Shown here: piece by piece, positions 21,501-31,094 of the stretch | Layout of the letters: every line of letters starts with the position of its first letter | Position numbering within the stretch: position 1 is the stretch's first letter | NCBI GenBank assembly: GCA_001247695.2 | Contig: LGRX02024752.1 | Coordinates: 53,049 to 117,048, forward strand | DNA length: 64,000 nucleotides | Direction of reading: 5' to 3' | Source: Cymbomonas tetramitiformis | Lineage: Eukaryota > Chlorophyta > Pyramimonadophyceae > Pyramimonadales > Pyramimonadaceae | Made by a program: the position numbers and the translations under genes | Notes under the pieces: model-generated | What the model was told of the DNA's origin: nothing | Database searches by the model: none | The model's input: only the letters and a program-made list of their open reading frames with translations

Positions 21501-21864
21501 CAAGGGGCGGGGGAGCCGATGCCGACGGCACCGCAAGCAACGGTAAACTCTGCTGGAACGCGGCTTCCAGCAGCATGGCACCTTTTTTTGCCAGAGCGTC
21601 TTCCTCCGCTTGCGAGGTTGGGTAGGCCGTGCGTTTCGCCATGCACTCCGGCCTACAACAGCAGCTCACCTCTTCTATGCCCTTGCTCAAAAGGCACATG
21701 TTGTGGTACTGCGCACCGCAGTGCGAGCACCTGTGCACTCCACGTCTATCATCCCTCTCGCAGATATAGCAGCACTCATCAGCTGCTGGCGGTGGGGGTG
21801 AGGGCGGAGGAGGCAGTTGCGATCCCGTGGCGAGCCCACCTAATTCATCCAACACGAAAACCAT
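18574..21864 (-). pseudogene. PHD-like finger / Gln-rich protein, broken gene
   Basis: Reads from 21864 downward. Residues 25-75 form a PHD/RING-like finger (CYICERDD, HRCSHCGAQYHNMC, CCCRPEC). Next are three or four copies of an Ala-Pro-rich repeat (ADAPAPTSTEVPAP), a conserved-looking globular stretch (YGGVVFHQGHSEGY, GWFVHCGGP), then a long Gln/Leu tail (LQQ repeats, including three 29-residue units at about 19000-19250) ending at 18574. Breaks: a 7-bp tandem duplication near 21465 shifts frame, a 290-bp hAT insertion splits the globular part at 20285-20574, and a single-base shift lies near 20190. Finger and tail suggest chromatin or protein binding. It could be an accessory protein of the transposon. 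Family unknown. Confidence 0.5.
20285..20574. mobile_element. Non-autonomous hAT (290 bp) in coding sequence
   Basis: Flanked by the perfect 8-bp duplication TTGCTCAT (20277-20284, 20575-20582). Terminal inverted repeats CAGGGTAGAAGTCTT are perfect for 15 bp, then one mismatch in 18. Its ends differ from the hAT at 5363-9511 beyond CAGGG, so it needs another transposase. Without it the host frame (HTFRMS into KLNVGV) reads straight through. Confidence 0.93.
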
Positions 21865-21902
21865 GCGCGTTTACACAAGTAGGACGAGAAACATAAATAG
21901 AA

Positions 21903-22500
21903 CTAAAAACACATTACACGGTCAATTATTGGACCACTTTGAAAAATGTGCTCACCAGCGTCGCCGGTCTTCGGCGCGCTAGTATTCCAGTCCAAGGACT
22001 TTCTTCGAGGACTCGGCGGTTGCTTGGCCAAGCCCCGCAACGCGCGGGGAGCGTGAATTGAGGCCAGCGTTTCAACGGTGGCCTCGGTGGCATCTCCCTC
22101 CACTTCAGCAGCAGTACACTCTGATTGCTGCTCGCACTCCTTGCGCCCACAGTTCTTTTGCAGTGTGAGCATACCACAATCGGCCGTCCCGAATTTTCGC
22201 TGACATGAAGGATGGAAACCACCTCCACAAACACTACAAGTCATAATGGTCGCGCTTTTCTTGCAATAAACGCACTTCCCAGGCCGAAGACCACGCTGCT
22301 TGCATTCTACTCCAACCTCCTGATCGTTAGAACACGCGAAATGAAAGTAGCCCTGGCACGTCTTTCATTGGATCTTCGGTGCAATAGTTTTCGGGACCGC
22401 ACAATCGCGGACCACACATTTCACTACATTCTCTTCTTTCTTCTTCGAAAGAGCTTTGTTGACAGCCTTTGCTCCACGGTTCGCCCCCACGTTTCTGGGG
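21903..22500 (-). CDS. Multi-Cys zinc-finger protein
   Basis: The ATG at 22244 gives a 113-aa frame, but the same frame is coding-like further upstream: KCVYCKK lies just before, giving a full finger KCVYCKK-x4-TCSVCGGGFHPSC...DC...NCGRKEC (PHD-like C4-H-C3 order), and before that ACSND and KCVVRDC. One in-frame TGA near 22365 interrupts the upstream part, so either an intron or decay is present. It lies 38 bp before the start of the next minus-strand block with a second finger of the same type. Likely a companion or 5' part of that gene. Confidence 0.4.
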
Positions 22501-22559
22501 CAAGGTGTTAACGTGCTACTTACTCTTAGGTTTCAGGAGCATAAGTCAATTAAGTAAAG

Positions 22560-23290
22560 GCGGAGTCTTGGGCCTTCAAGTCCGTCCAGAACTCCAAAGC
22601 GCCACATCACGATGCACATACAAATATCCCACGCAAAAATATTTGGCTGTGGAACCCTAACAGATTTGGAGTCCGTCGATAAAACTTGATCGTACTCCAA
22701 AGCGCCACATCACGATGCACACAACATTATGTCACGGATATAAATTATGATGTGGAGCGCTGACAGATTTGGAGTCCGTCGATAAAACTTGATCGAACTC
22801 CAAAGCGCCACATCAAGATGCACATAACATTATGTCACGGATATAAATTATGATGTGGAACGCTGACAGATTTGGAGTCCGTCGATAAAACTTGATCGAA
22901 CTCCAAAGCGCCACATCACGATGCACACAACATTATGTCACCGATATAAATTATGATGTGGAGCGCTGACAGATTTGGAGTCCGTCGATAAAACTTGATC
23001 GAACTCCAAAGCGCCACATCACGATGCACACAACATTATGTCACCGATATAAATTATGATGTGGAGCGCTGACAGATTTGGAGTCCGTCGATAAAACTTG
23101 ATCGTACTCCAAAGCGCCACATCAAGATGCACATAACATTATGTCACCGATATAAATTATGATGTGGAGCGCTGACAGATTTGGAGTCCGTCGATAAAAC
23201 TTGATCGAACTCCAAAGCGCCACATCACGATGCACACAACATTATGTCACGGATATGAATTATGATGTGGAGCGCTGACAGATTTGGTGA
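22560..23290. repeat. 103-bp tandem array between divergent genes
   Basis: Six to seven units of about 103 bp (GATTTGGAGTCCGTCGATAA... at about 22663, 22767, 22870, 22973, 23076, 23179, last truncated). Each unit contains two inverted repeats: TTTGGAGT/ACTCCAAA, and AGCGCCACATCA/TGATGTGG-AGCGCT flanking 35 bp, so each can extrude a hairpin. It occupies the intergenic space between the minus-strand gene block and the plus-strand transposase-like gene. Confidence 0.9.
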
Positions 23291-23561
23291 ACTCCAAAGC
23301 GCCACATCATGAAGCACTTCACGCCATTTCGAAGTGAAACGCGTTCGTATTCTTCAAGAATGTTACCGGTGATGGAAGTGCGAGGAAGCTCATGCCCTCG
23401 CACGAATATATTTCATGTATATTTGATATGTATGTGGTTAGCGTGGTAGAAACGACAACGATATGGGTGGGACGAAGCGGCGCCCCAATCCGACAAGCTT
23501 CAACGGTGCGGTTGTACTTTATTTGTAGAGAGCCCGAAGCTATTATGAACTATTATGATCT

Positions 23562-26500
23562 GTGACAAAATGCGTGAGAACGACTGTTGAGGAGTGCGCA
23601 TACCTTTTTGTAGCTGGGGTGCACATCGTGGAAGGCCACGTGAAGTTCACCGTGGTTCGGGATGATCGACGTTGGCTACTAGGGCAGTTATGTGGAATCA
23701 TGCATGTCATTCTAGCTATGAGCGTGTTTTTAGCTTTGTGCGGCTCAGACGCGAGCTACAATCCTGGACCAGACTGGGATATCCCGCCAATTCTTATGGA
23801 CTTGCTACCTCTTCTAGTAGAAGTAGGCGACTCCGCACGCACCATACCTCTTGGAGTGTGGCCCCTACCGCAAGAAGCTATGCCGACGCTTGGACACTTG
23901 GTTACCAAGTTGGATTCGGTGTGCGATATTTGGGCATCTGCACGAGCTGAGGCGACTTCCACGCCCTTGCGCAATTGTCAGATTCCTGACAGCTCAGACA
24001 AAGAGGAATGTTCTTCTCCAGACAAACTGGACACTTCGCGCGAAGTGTCCAAAGGAGGGATAGAGGGGCAAGAAGATGGTTTGCGGCGGTCGCAGACACG
24101 TCACGAAGTTGACAGACCGCAGGAATACACGCCACTGAAGCGAGGAAACAGGAGCCACTGGATAGGGAAGATGAGCGAGATTTTTAGTAGGTCCCCAAAC
24201 CGCATCGCTTCAGCGGTGAGGGGATACATTGAAACGCTGCCAAAGGAAGTGGCAGTAGGTGTGCTGCAACGCTGTCGCGCAGCGTTGTTCGGTGATACAG
24301 AAATGGCGAAGACCAAAGCTATGGACTGCATTCTAGAAAACCTGGTTGCGGTCTTTGGGGCGCTGTCGAGTTGTAGGAATTCTAACTTGAACGAGGAACA
24401 CAAGCTTGCAGTGGCGGCCGCAGTGTTTGGCGAGAACATGCAAGAGGGGCACGTCTTAACCGCAGCGACAACAATGTTAGGCGTGCATAAGCGTGTAGGA
24501 TATGCGGGCATCACGGGGCATAAAAACATGCTGGCGGGTGCGAGGGTTGGCAATGCCGAGCGTGCACGAAGGAGCTTGCACGTGGGTGTGATGCGCCCCA
24601 AGCGACGTGGGCGTCGTTCAGTTTGCATGGCGGAAGCCACTTGTGCACTCATCCGCGACTTTTGGTTGCACCCGGACAACACGCGCGTGAGTCCTTGTAA
24701 GAAGGACGTGGTGTTGGCAAGAGATCCACACACGGGGAAGCTTAAGACGCCCCGTGAGTACGTTAGCAAGCATTGGCTTAAGGCTTCACAACTAGTGGTG
24801 TACCGGAGATTTGTGACGAAATATCCAAGCGTGAAGGTGGGGCAAAGGTCGTTTGAGAAGGCGGGAGTTTGTTGTAAACCGCACAATGTGGTACGGTTGA
24901 GAAGAAGGGACAACATCTCTTGTTGTTGTAGGTATCACGCGGACATGCGCATGGTCCTTAAAGGGTTCGACGAAGCACGGGAGGCGGTGCACAAGAAGTG
25001 CCCGTGCAAGGATAACTGGATAAGAAGTGTTGCCCCCGAGTGCCACGGACGGCGGAGGAAAAGAGGGAGAGCGCGGTGGGTGCGCCGACGGGGCAAGTAT
25101 GTGGCATCGTGAAGGCGGGGAAGTCTGCCTCCACGTTCGCGGAGAGTCGGTTGTGCCCGCGTGAAGGGGATAAGCACCGCATAGAGTGCCTGTTGCAAAC
25201 CTGCAAACAGTGCGGAGGTTTGAAGAACTTTAAAGTGTGCGAGAAGGAGGTGCAATATGCGGAGGAGGTGAGGTGGTCGTGCTATGAGACTCTTAGTACG
25301 GGCAAGTACGACGACGAAGGGAAAGAGGTTAGGAGGTTGCAGTTTTTGCAGAAGAAGACGAAATTGGGGGCGTTGATATCTAAGCTGCAAAGTAACGCTG
25401 TTGCTGGGTGGGGTACGAACCGGGGAAGTCGCCAAACTGTCGGTGCAATGGACGCTTTCTGTGCGAGGACGCGGCGTCGGAATCGTGGAAGTGGCAGAGG
25501 CTAAATGGCGTCGGGGACTGCCCGTTTTTGCGTCCCTATGCTTACCATGCATTCATGGCCTTGCACCAGCACCGTCAATTTAAGACGTGTATCACGGATT
25601 TGCCGTTGGGGCATACGGCGTGGTGTTTCGACTTCTCCGAGAACCATTCGTTGAACATCCCGAGGGAAGTTCAGAGTTTGCACTGGGTGGTGAAACAGGC
25701 TACTGTGTTGGTGTGTGTATTATGGCGGCACGCGTGCAAGGAAGTCGATGGGGTAGAGTCCACGGCGGAGAACCCGGTTGTGATAAAGGACTATGTGTAC
25801 TTTATTAGTGATGACCGCAAGCATGATCACAGATTCATTCAGTACATGCGAGAGGTGATCATCAAGGAGTACTTTGAGAAAAGGGGGATTCCGAAGCCAA
25901 TATTTATTCACGAATGGGCGGATGGCTGTGCGGGGCAGAACAAGTGCGCGGCGGGATTCGCGGACGTGGGAAACAGCAAAATGGAATGGTCGCTGGGGAT
26001 TCCTTGTCAGCGGAACTTCTTTGAGACGGCGCATGCTAAAGGGGAGCAGGACGGAGCAGGGGCACACGTGAAGCATGCAGCGGCGGTGGCAGTAATTTCG
26101 GAGGGTGACAAATGATATGGGAAGATCTTGTGTGCGGCCGATCTCTATGCTTTTTGTGTGGAGAGGTTGCGCACACGCGCGGACACCAACTACATGAAGT
26201 CGAGGGCCGCATTCAATCAACGATTTTTTAATCTAGTTCCCGAGGACGCGACGAAAGAGGTGGAGGGAGGTTTGTCGGCGGTTGATCACACGGCACGCAT
26301 CGCATACAAATCTTTGGAGCGCACTTTGCAACTGCATTCGGTGCGATCGGGCGTGGAGGGGAAGTTGCTGGTGCGCGACAGGACATGCTATTGCGTGTCA
26401 TGCTATAATGCGGAATGTGTGTCGTCCATGCCGACGTCCGAGAACTGTTTATTTGGAGAGCTCGCATGTGGATTTGTGGAGGGAGGTGGAATTGACGCCC

Positions 26501-26906
26501 GCAACGGGTGCGGACGCGGCAAGGGTGCGGGAGTTGGTGGGGGAGTATGCGAGTGATGTGAGTGTAGCGTTGCGGCGCGGATGCATCATCGCGGTCCACC
26601 GAGACCCGGCGGACCGCACATACGCCTACTACTTGGTGAAGGCGTTATCCGCCGTGACGGAGGTTGGACCTAGGGGGCGCCGAGATGACTATGGGCAATA
26701 CGTTTGCCCCGGGAGAATTTGTGGTTTCGGGGAGGTACTTTGAATGGGAAGATGCCGATGTGAGAGATGACTACATACTAGACACAAGTAAAAAGTGCTT
26801 GATCTCTTGTGAAGCCGTGCGTGCAACCGATGTGCGCCTAGTTAAAAGAGGGGATGTGTACAAGATGCCTGCTGCCGAGCATGAGCGCGTGTTATCATTG
26901 TTGTAA
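23562..26906 (+). pseudogene. Transposase-like protein, frame-broken
   Basis: Consecutive plus-strand frames (23562-25112, 25040-25504, about 25540-26115, 26128-26556, 26664-26906) form one protein of roughly 1,050 residues. Landmarks in order: a Cys/His region (CCKPHNV, ISCCCRYHADM), CLLQTCKQCGGL, WCFDFSENHSLN with EVQSLHW, YFISDDRKHDH, HEWADGCAGQNKC, FFETAHAKGEQDGAG, CYCVSCYNAEC, and a C-terminal SGRYFEWEDADVRDDYIL. From memory, the order Asp-Phe-x-Glu-Asn, D-x-x-x-x-Q, H-x-K-G-x-x-D-G recurs in uncharacterised animal and protist transposon-like proteins and could supply the acidic catalytic triad. I cannot name the superfamily. At least three frame changes and a stop make it non-functional, unless introns explain some of them. 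Confidence 0.55.
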
Positions 26907-26989
26907 TTTTGTTGTAATTTTGGCATTCTAATATATAGTATGTGATTTGGCATTCAATATGCAATAATGATAACATTTTTTTGCATATT

Positions 26990-27933
26990 TATGCTCAAGC
27001 ATTTGAACAAACTTGGGGTATCACAATTTTGATGTGACGCGCATGCATGCCAAGTGCAAAACACGATTTCCTGCGGTTTGCAGTGACCAAAATGGCCCCG
27101 CACGACTACTCCTAAACCCTAAATGTCAAAAAATAACATTTTTGAGTTTGTCTAAACCTTCTCCAAACTTCTCCAAAAATATCAAGCCGTATAATAACAT
27201 TTACCGAAATTATGCACTTTATAGCGGACCCCGCATATGCGAAACCCCTGCTCTCACAGCCAATATTTCACCCGCCAGCAACCCTAAAACCCTAAAATCT
27301 TGGCTATGCAACTTTCTAGTGCCTTCAACTAACTTGGTGCACCTTCCCAAACTCGGCGATGACCTTTTATCAACACATTCATGTGACGCGCATGCATGCC
27401 AAGTGCAAAACACGATTTCCTGCGGTTTGCAGTGACCAAAATGGCCCCGCACGACTACTCCTAAACCCTAAATGTCAAATTTTATATTTTTGTGTTTGTC
27501 CAAACCTTCTCCAAACTTCTTAAAAAATATCAAGCCGTATAATAACATTTACCGAAATTATGCACTTTATAGCGGACCCCGCAAACGCGAAACCCCTGCT
27601 CTCACAACCAATATTTCACCCGCCAGCAACCCTAAAACCCTAAAATCTTGGCTATGCAACTTTCAAGTGCCTTCAACTAACTTGGTGCACCTCCCCAAAC
27701 TCGGCGGTGACCTTTTATCAACACATTCATGCGACGCGCATGCATGCCAAGTGCAAAACACGATTTCCTGCGGTTTGCAGTGACCAAAATGGCCCCGCAC
27801 GACTACTCCTAAACCCTAAATGTCAAAATTTTATATTTTTGAGTTTGTCCAAACCTTCTGCAAACTTCTCCAAAAATATCAAGCCGTATAATAACATTTA
27901 CCGAAATTATGCACTTAAGTATGTAACCCCCGT
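26990..27933. repeat. Right subterminal repeat array
   Basis: About 2.6 units with a regular 349-bp period (GACGCGCATGCATGCCAAGT at about 27037, 27386, 27735). Units are over 95% alike by eye. Contains CCTAAACCCTAAATGTC and ACCCTAAAACCCTAAAATC. Inverted relative to the left array. Confidence 0.9.
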
Positions 27934-28253
27934 CCACCCACGCGTGCCACATGCCGATACCCCGAGCGTCACTCTGAAATACGAAACCCCAAAGCGATCA
28001 GGGGGGCTACATCCTAAGAACTGTAGGGCTATATGCCTAAGGTGAGGGTTTAAAGTGGACTCAGTTCCCCCCGATATCCTGAAACACCTTGAGGGAAGCC
28101 TCATCGGTGTAAGAAGACTGGCCAGTTCAACAACAAAGACATCAAAGACATATATAAAAGGTATGCACCCTATATTGTGAGGTCACAACACTTCTAAGAG
28201 GGGAGATCGGTGAGGGATATGACCGATGACATATGTGTCATGCATGTCATACC

Positions 28254-28334
28254 TGTCATATCATGTCATGTCATGTCATGTCATGTCATGTCATGTCATG
28301 TCATGTCATGTCATGTCATGTCATGTCATATGTC
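28254..28334. repeat. (TCATG)n microsatellite
   Basis: About 15 uninterrupted TCATG pentamers, within a wider TGTCAT-rich stretch (28205-28440). Confidence 0.95.
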
Positions 28335-28615
28335 ATAATGACATACAGTCGTCAAGTATTGTCAGTACGGTCGACTATGACATGTACAGTCATAATGCCT
28401 GTCATCCACCTAAGGTGAGTGACATCTGTCATCGAGAGGCCAAGTACATGGCATCGAGATGGCGAAGCGAGACAAGTTCTTGAAGAACCAAAGTGTCCTG
28501 ATAAGACGCGTCTTCGCTTCAAGCATGCACTGAACAGCATGCGAGCATCAATGGCTATATCGACCAGCCGATGCGGGAAGTTCACCCAGTGCCCTCGGGT
28601 TCACAACCCGATGGT

Positions 28616-28649
28616 GGTAGCGCAGTGGAAGCGTGGTGGGCCCATAACC
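28616..28649 (+). other. Initiator tRNA-Met 5'-half-like sequence
   Basis: GCGCAGTGGAAGCGTGGTGG followed by GCCCATAACC matches the D-arm to anticodon loop (CAT anticodon) of plant-type initiator tRNA-Met, with about one mismatch in 30. It ends exactly where the Copia LTR begins on the opposite strand. In Copia elements the primer is the 5' half of this tRNA. No acceptor stem or 3' half exists, so it is not a tRNA gene. Confidence 0.7.
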
Positions 28650-28855
28650 TGTCAGATATATAGTCCGGCAGTAATATATATCTAGCTAGAGAGATAAACC
28701 CTGAGTTGAGGGTTACGATATCAGAACGGTAAAGTGTACTTGATAAAAGGAGAGCTAACATAAATACCTAACGGGTGTTTCCCGTCTACTGGTGACGGTC
28801 ACCCAACCTACTATAGGAAGTGACATGTGACAGTTTTGGGTGTCGCAGTGTCAAA
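28650..28855 (-). mobile_element. Copia-type LTR, type 1 copy C
   Basis: Minus-strand LTR of about 206 bp with the same blocks as the two other type-1 copies. It starts at TTTGACAC after GCTGGA and ends ATATCTGACA. The adjoining GGTTATGGGCCCACC is a classic Copia primer-binding site. The sequence further inward does not resemble the gag leader of the other copy, so the internal region is missing. Confidence 0.75.
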
Positions 28856-28969
28856 TCCAGCATGAGATGCGTGAGCGCATTAGAGATATGAGGAGCATTG
28901 GGCTCAAGCAGACACTTCTGGTCAACATACTGTTGCACTCATAACCCACTAGAATATTGCGTTTGGCTG

Positions 28970-29197
28970 TTACCGTTCAATAACAACAGCGTCGTCACAC
29001 ATATTGTTCGCATAGAACCGTGACAACATGCGCACCACCGGATCGGGATCCGGACCCGGCGTCCGAGAACCCCCCCGAGGAGTAGGGGCCGCAGAACCGG
29101 GGAGAGCGGAACCAGCAGGTGATCCAGAGGCAGCCGCGGCACGCGCGGAGCGGAGGGACTCCACAACTAGTCGAGGGCTCCGTCGGCTAGACGCCAT
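28970..29197 (-). CDS. Gag N-terminus-like fragment
   Basis: A 75-residue Ser/Arg/Ala-rich frame (MASSRRSPRLVVESL start) located downstream of a type-2 LTR and its primer-site-like sequence. It ends within 120 bp of the type-1 LTR insertion. Position and composition suggest the start of a retroelement Gag; no conserved domain is visible. Confidence 0.3.
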   Translation of the reverse strand: MASSRRSPRLVVESLRSARAAAASGSPAGSALPGSAAPTPRGGSRTPGPDPDPVVRMLSRFYANNMCDDAVVIER

Positions 29198-29451
29198 CGC
29201 TGGAAGCACGTAGTTCGGAATGGTAAAGAATGCGTAAAAGCGGTAGGGCACTTGCGCAGCCCAACTTCGGATGGTTTGATGAGAAAAATTTGTCGCGGCC
29301 GCGATCGCTAACAGTGGCCGAAGACGGAATGTGGTGGTTGTCGTGAGGACGAAGAAGCTGCCTAGACGGCGTTGATGTGCCAGGAGGGCTCGACGCGCTC
29401 CAAGGACCAAAAGCAACCAAACCGAACACCCACAAGTGGTGGCCGATAACC

Positions 29452-29785
29452 TGACAGGAAACACGATATATATATATATATATAAGGATATATATATGTT
29501 GGGTGCTAAGGAGCAGAACAGGTACGCAGGGGCGGATGTTCTCGGATACTAAGATGGTATAAAATACTTAGGTGAGTGGTTTATGGCACACGGCTAACTG
29601 TGACAACGGACACTGGTGATATCTCGGGTCAAGGGGTGACAGACAGGAGACCCACTATGCCTCCCCCTTACAGTGGGGGGGCAAGATTGGGTTCCCCGTG
29701 AGAAATCCTAAACTTGTGACACCCGTACTATACGGAGTACTAGTACAAACAGAGGATAGTGACACACGGTGTGTCACATCCAGCA
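29452..29785 (-). mobile_element. LTR type 2, 5' LTR
   Basis: Minus strand, about 334 bp. It starts TGTGACACACC after TGCTGGA and ends TTTCCTGTCA, followed by GGTTATCGGCCACCAC, close to the Copia primer-binding site at 28649. The 250-bp core matches 15287-15578. A TATA-like run (TATATATATATA) lies near its 3' end. Confidence 0.6.
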
Positions 29786-31094
29786 AAAATCTTCATGTTT
29801 TTTGTACCCTTCCTTACTTCCCAGCCCGACTAGATCTGTGTATGACCTTTCGTATATGATTGTTTAGAACTCACCGCCGGCTAGAACACGCGTAGGATTA
29901 TACACCAAAAGGTAGGGGGCAATATGGGACTTGTTGTTTGCATGCTGTCGGAGCGACTTTGATTCAGTTCACCCTCCGCCTTCGTTTCTCCTGGTGCATT
30001 CGGTCCCCTCGCCGGCTCGGTGCGCACCGCCCATTGACATTGGTATTGCAATCAGCTGACGCCGGTTTTGGTGTGCTCGATGAGGGGGGGTGGGGTGGTG
30101 GTCGCAGGAAGGATGCGGGGAGCGGAGGGTGACGGCCGTGGAGTACGCGGAGGCTACTTGTTAGGATTTGTAGATTGCCTCGATCATTGGGTTTAGGAAT
30201 GATTGTCCTAGCGATTTCTAGGTGCTAGTTCAGGACCTTCAGGTTGAATCTTTGGACGTTTGCTTGCCGTTTGCGATTCTCGGGTGTCATTGTAGTGGAT
30301 TGCTCATGACCGTTTGGTAGCCGGCGCGGGGCCCAATTTGGGGTCCCCGGGGTAAATTTCACAAACTGCCGCTGCGCCGCTTCATCGTTCCGAACGGGGC
30401 GATGCGATGCGATAGGTTCAACCGGTCGGGTGTCACGGTGTCACCGTAGGTAGTCGGTCTTGGCTTGGCCTGGTCGTTAAGAGCCAGCAGACACGTGTCG
30501 GTGTGTGTGCGTGCCCCAACCCCCACGCTAGCAAGCGAAGGTCCCCGCCCGTCTAAATGGCATATAAAATTGGGGCCGACTAATAATATCTCCTTTTATA
30601 GTCGTAGTCTGAATGCCAAGTGGCATGGCATACATGGCATGGCACGTTGTGTGCCGCCAAGCAGGTAAGGGTGTAGGGTGTCGGTGGCGGGAAATTTAAA
30701 ATTCGTGTTTCTACCTGACATCCGTGCAGCATATCCATCGATTATTCCACGTCGCGTCGCGCTTCAGTATCGCACGACGACAGCGACATCCGGAGAGTTC
30801 CGGACGGGAGGATCCGGACCATAACGAACGATAAGCATCGAGAGACGTGAAGGCGTAAAGCTCTTGCGCGCCCGCGCCCGCCGGTCTGCCTGTTCAAGTT
30901 TGAAGTTTCGCGGTCTGCTGTTCACATGTCAATTCGGATGATTCCAGTCACACTGACAATCGCACTGCAACTTTCCCCTTCCAACGTGCGTTGATATTAA
31001 GTTTGTTTCAGTGAGTAGGAAGCAAATAAAAGGTTCGAGATCACTCTGTAGTCACGAGCATATACTGACTAAACTCCACTAATTGAAGTTCAAT
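29786..31094. other. Upstream region of CTP synthase gene
   Basis: No gene recognised. GC-rich 29.9-30.6 kb, then AT-richer sequence to the ATG at 31095. Reading frames here are short and unlike known proteins. The promoter of the CTP synthase gene must lie here, but I see no certain core element. Confidence 0.5.

Larger units (their letters stand above)
17585..27955. mobile_element. 10.4-kb candidate DNA transposon, two divergent genes
   Basis: Perfect 22-bp terminal inverted repeats beginning GGCATGTGGCACGCGTGGGT (17585-17606 and 27934-27955). Inside both ends lie tandem repeats of one roughly 349-bp unit, in opposite orientation (17607-18434 and 26990-27933), so the inverted similarity extends for 0.8-0.9 kb. 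Between them, a minus-strand zinc-finger/Gln-rich gene block (18574-22500) and a plus-strand transposase-like gene (23562-26906) diverge from a 103-bp tandem array. Flanks GGGCATA and GATACCCC give no clear target duplication. Both gene blocks now carry frame breaks. That this is one unit is an inference from the symmetry. Confidence 0.65.

Noticed and set aside
20700..21896. 398-aa plus-strand Arg/Gly-rich ORF
   Set aside because: Antisense of the Ala-Pro repeats. No domain, and the opposite strand carries a zinc finger.
22560..23290. CRISPR-like regularly spaced repeats
   Set aside because: Whole 103-bp units are repeated, with no unique spacers, in a eukaryotic context.
24101..24916. 271-aa minus-strand ORF
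   Set aside because: Shadow of the transposase-like frame, which has conserved Cys/His motifs.
28616..28649. Initiator tRNA gene, or a permuted tRNA gene with TCGGGTTCACAACCCGA upstream as T-arm
   Set aside because: There is no acceptor pairing or 3' half, the putative T-loop lacks the conserved A58, and the end coincides with an LTR boundary.
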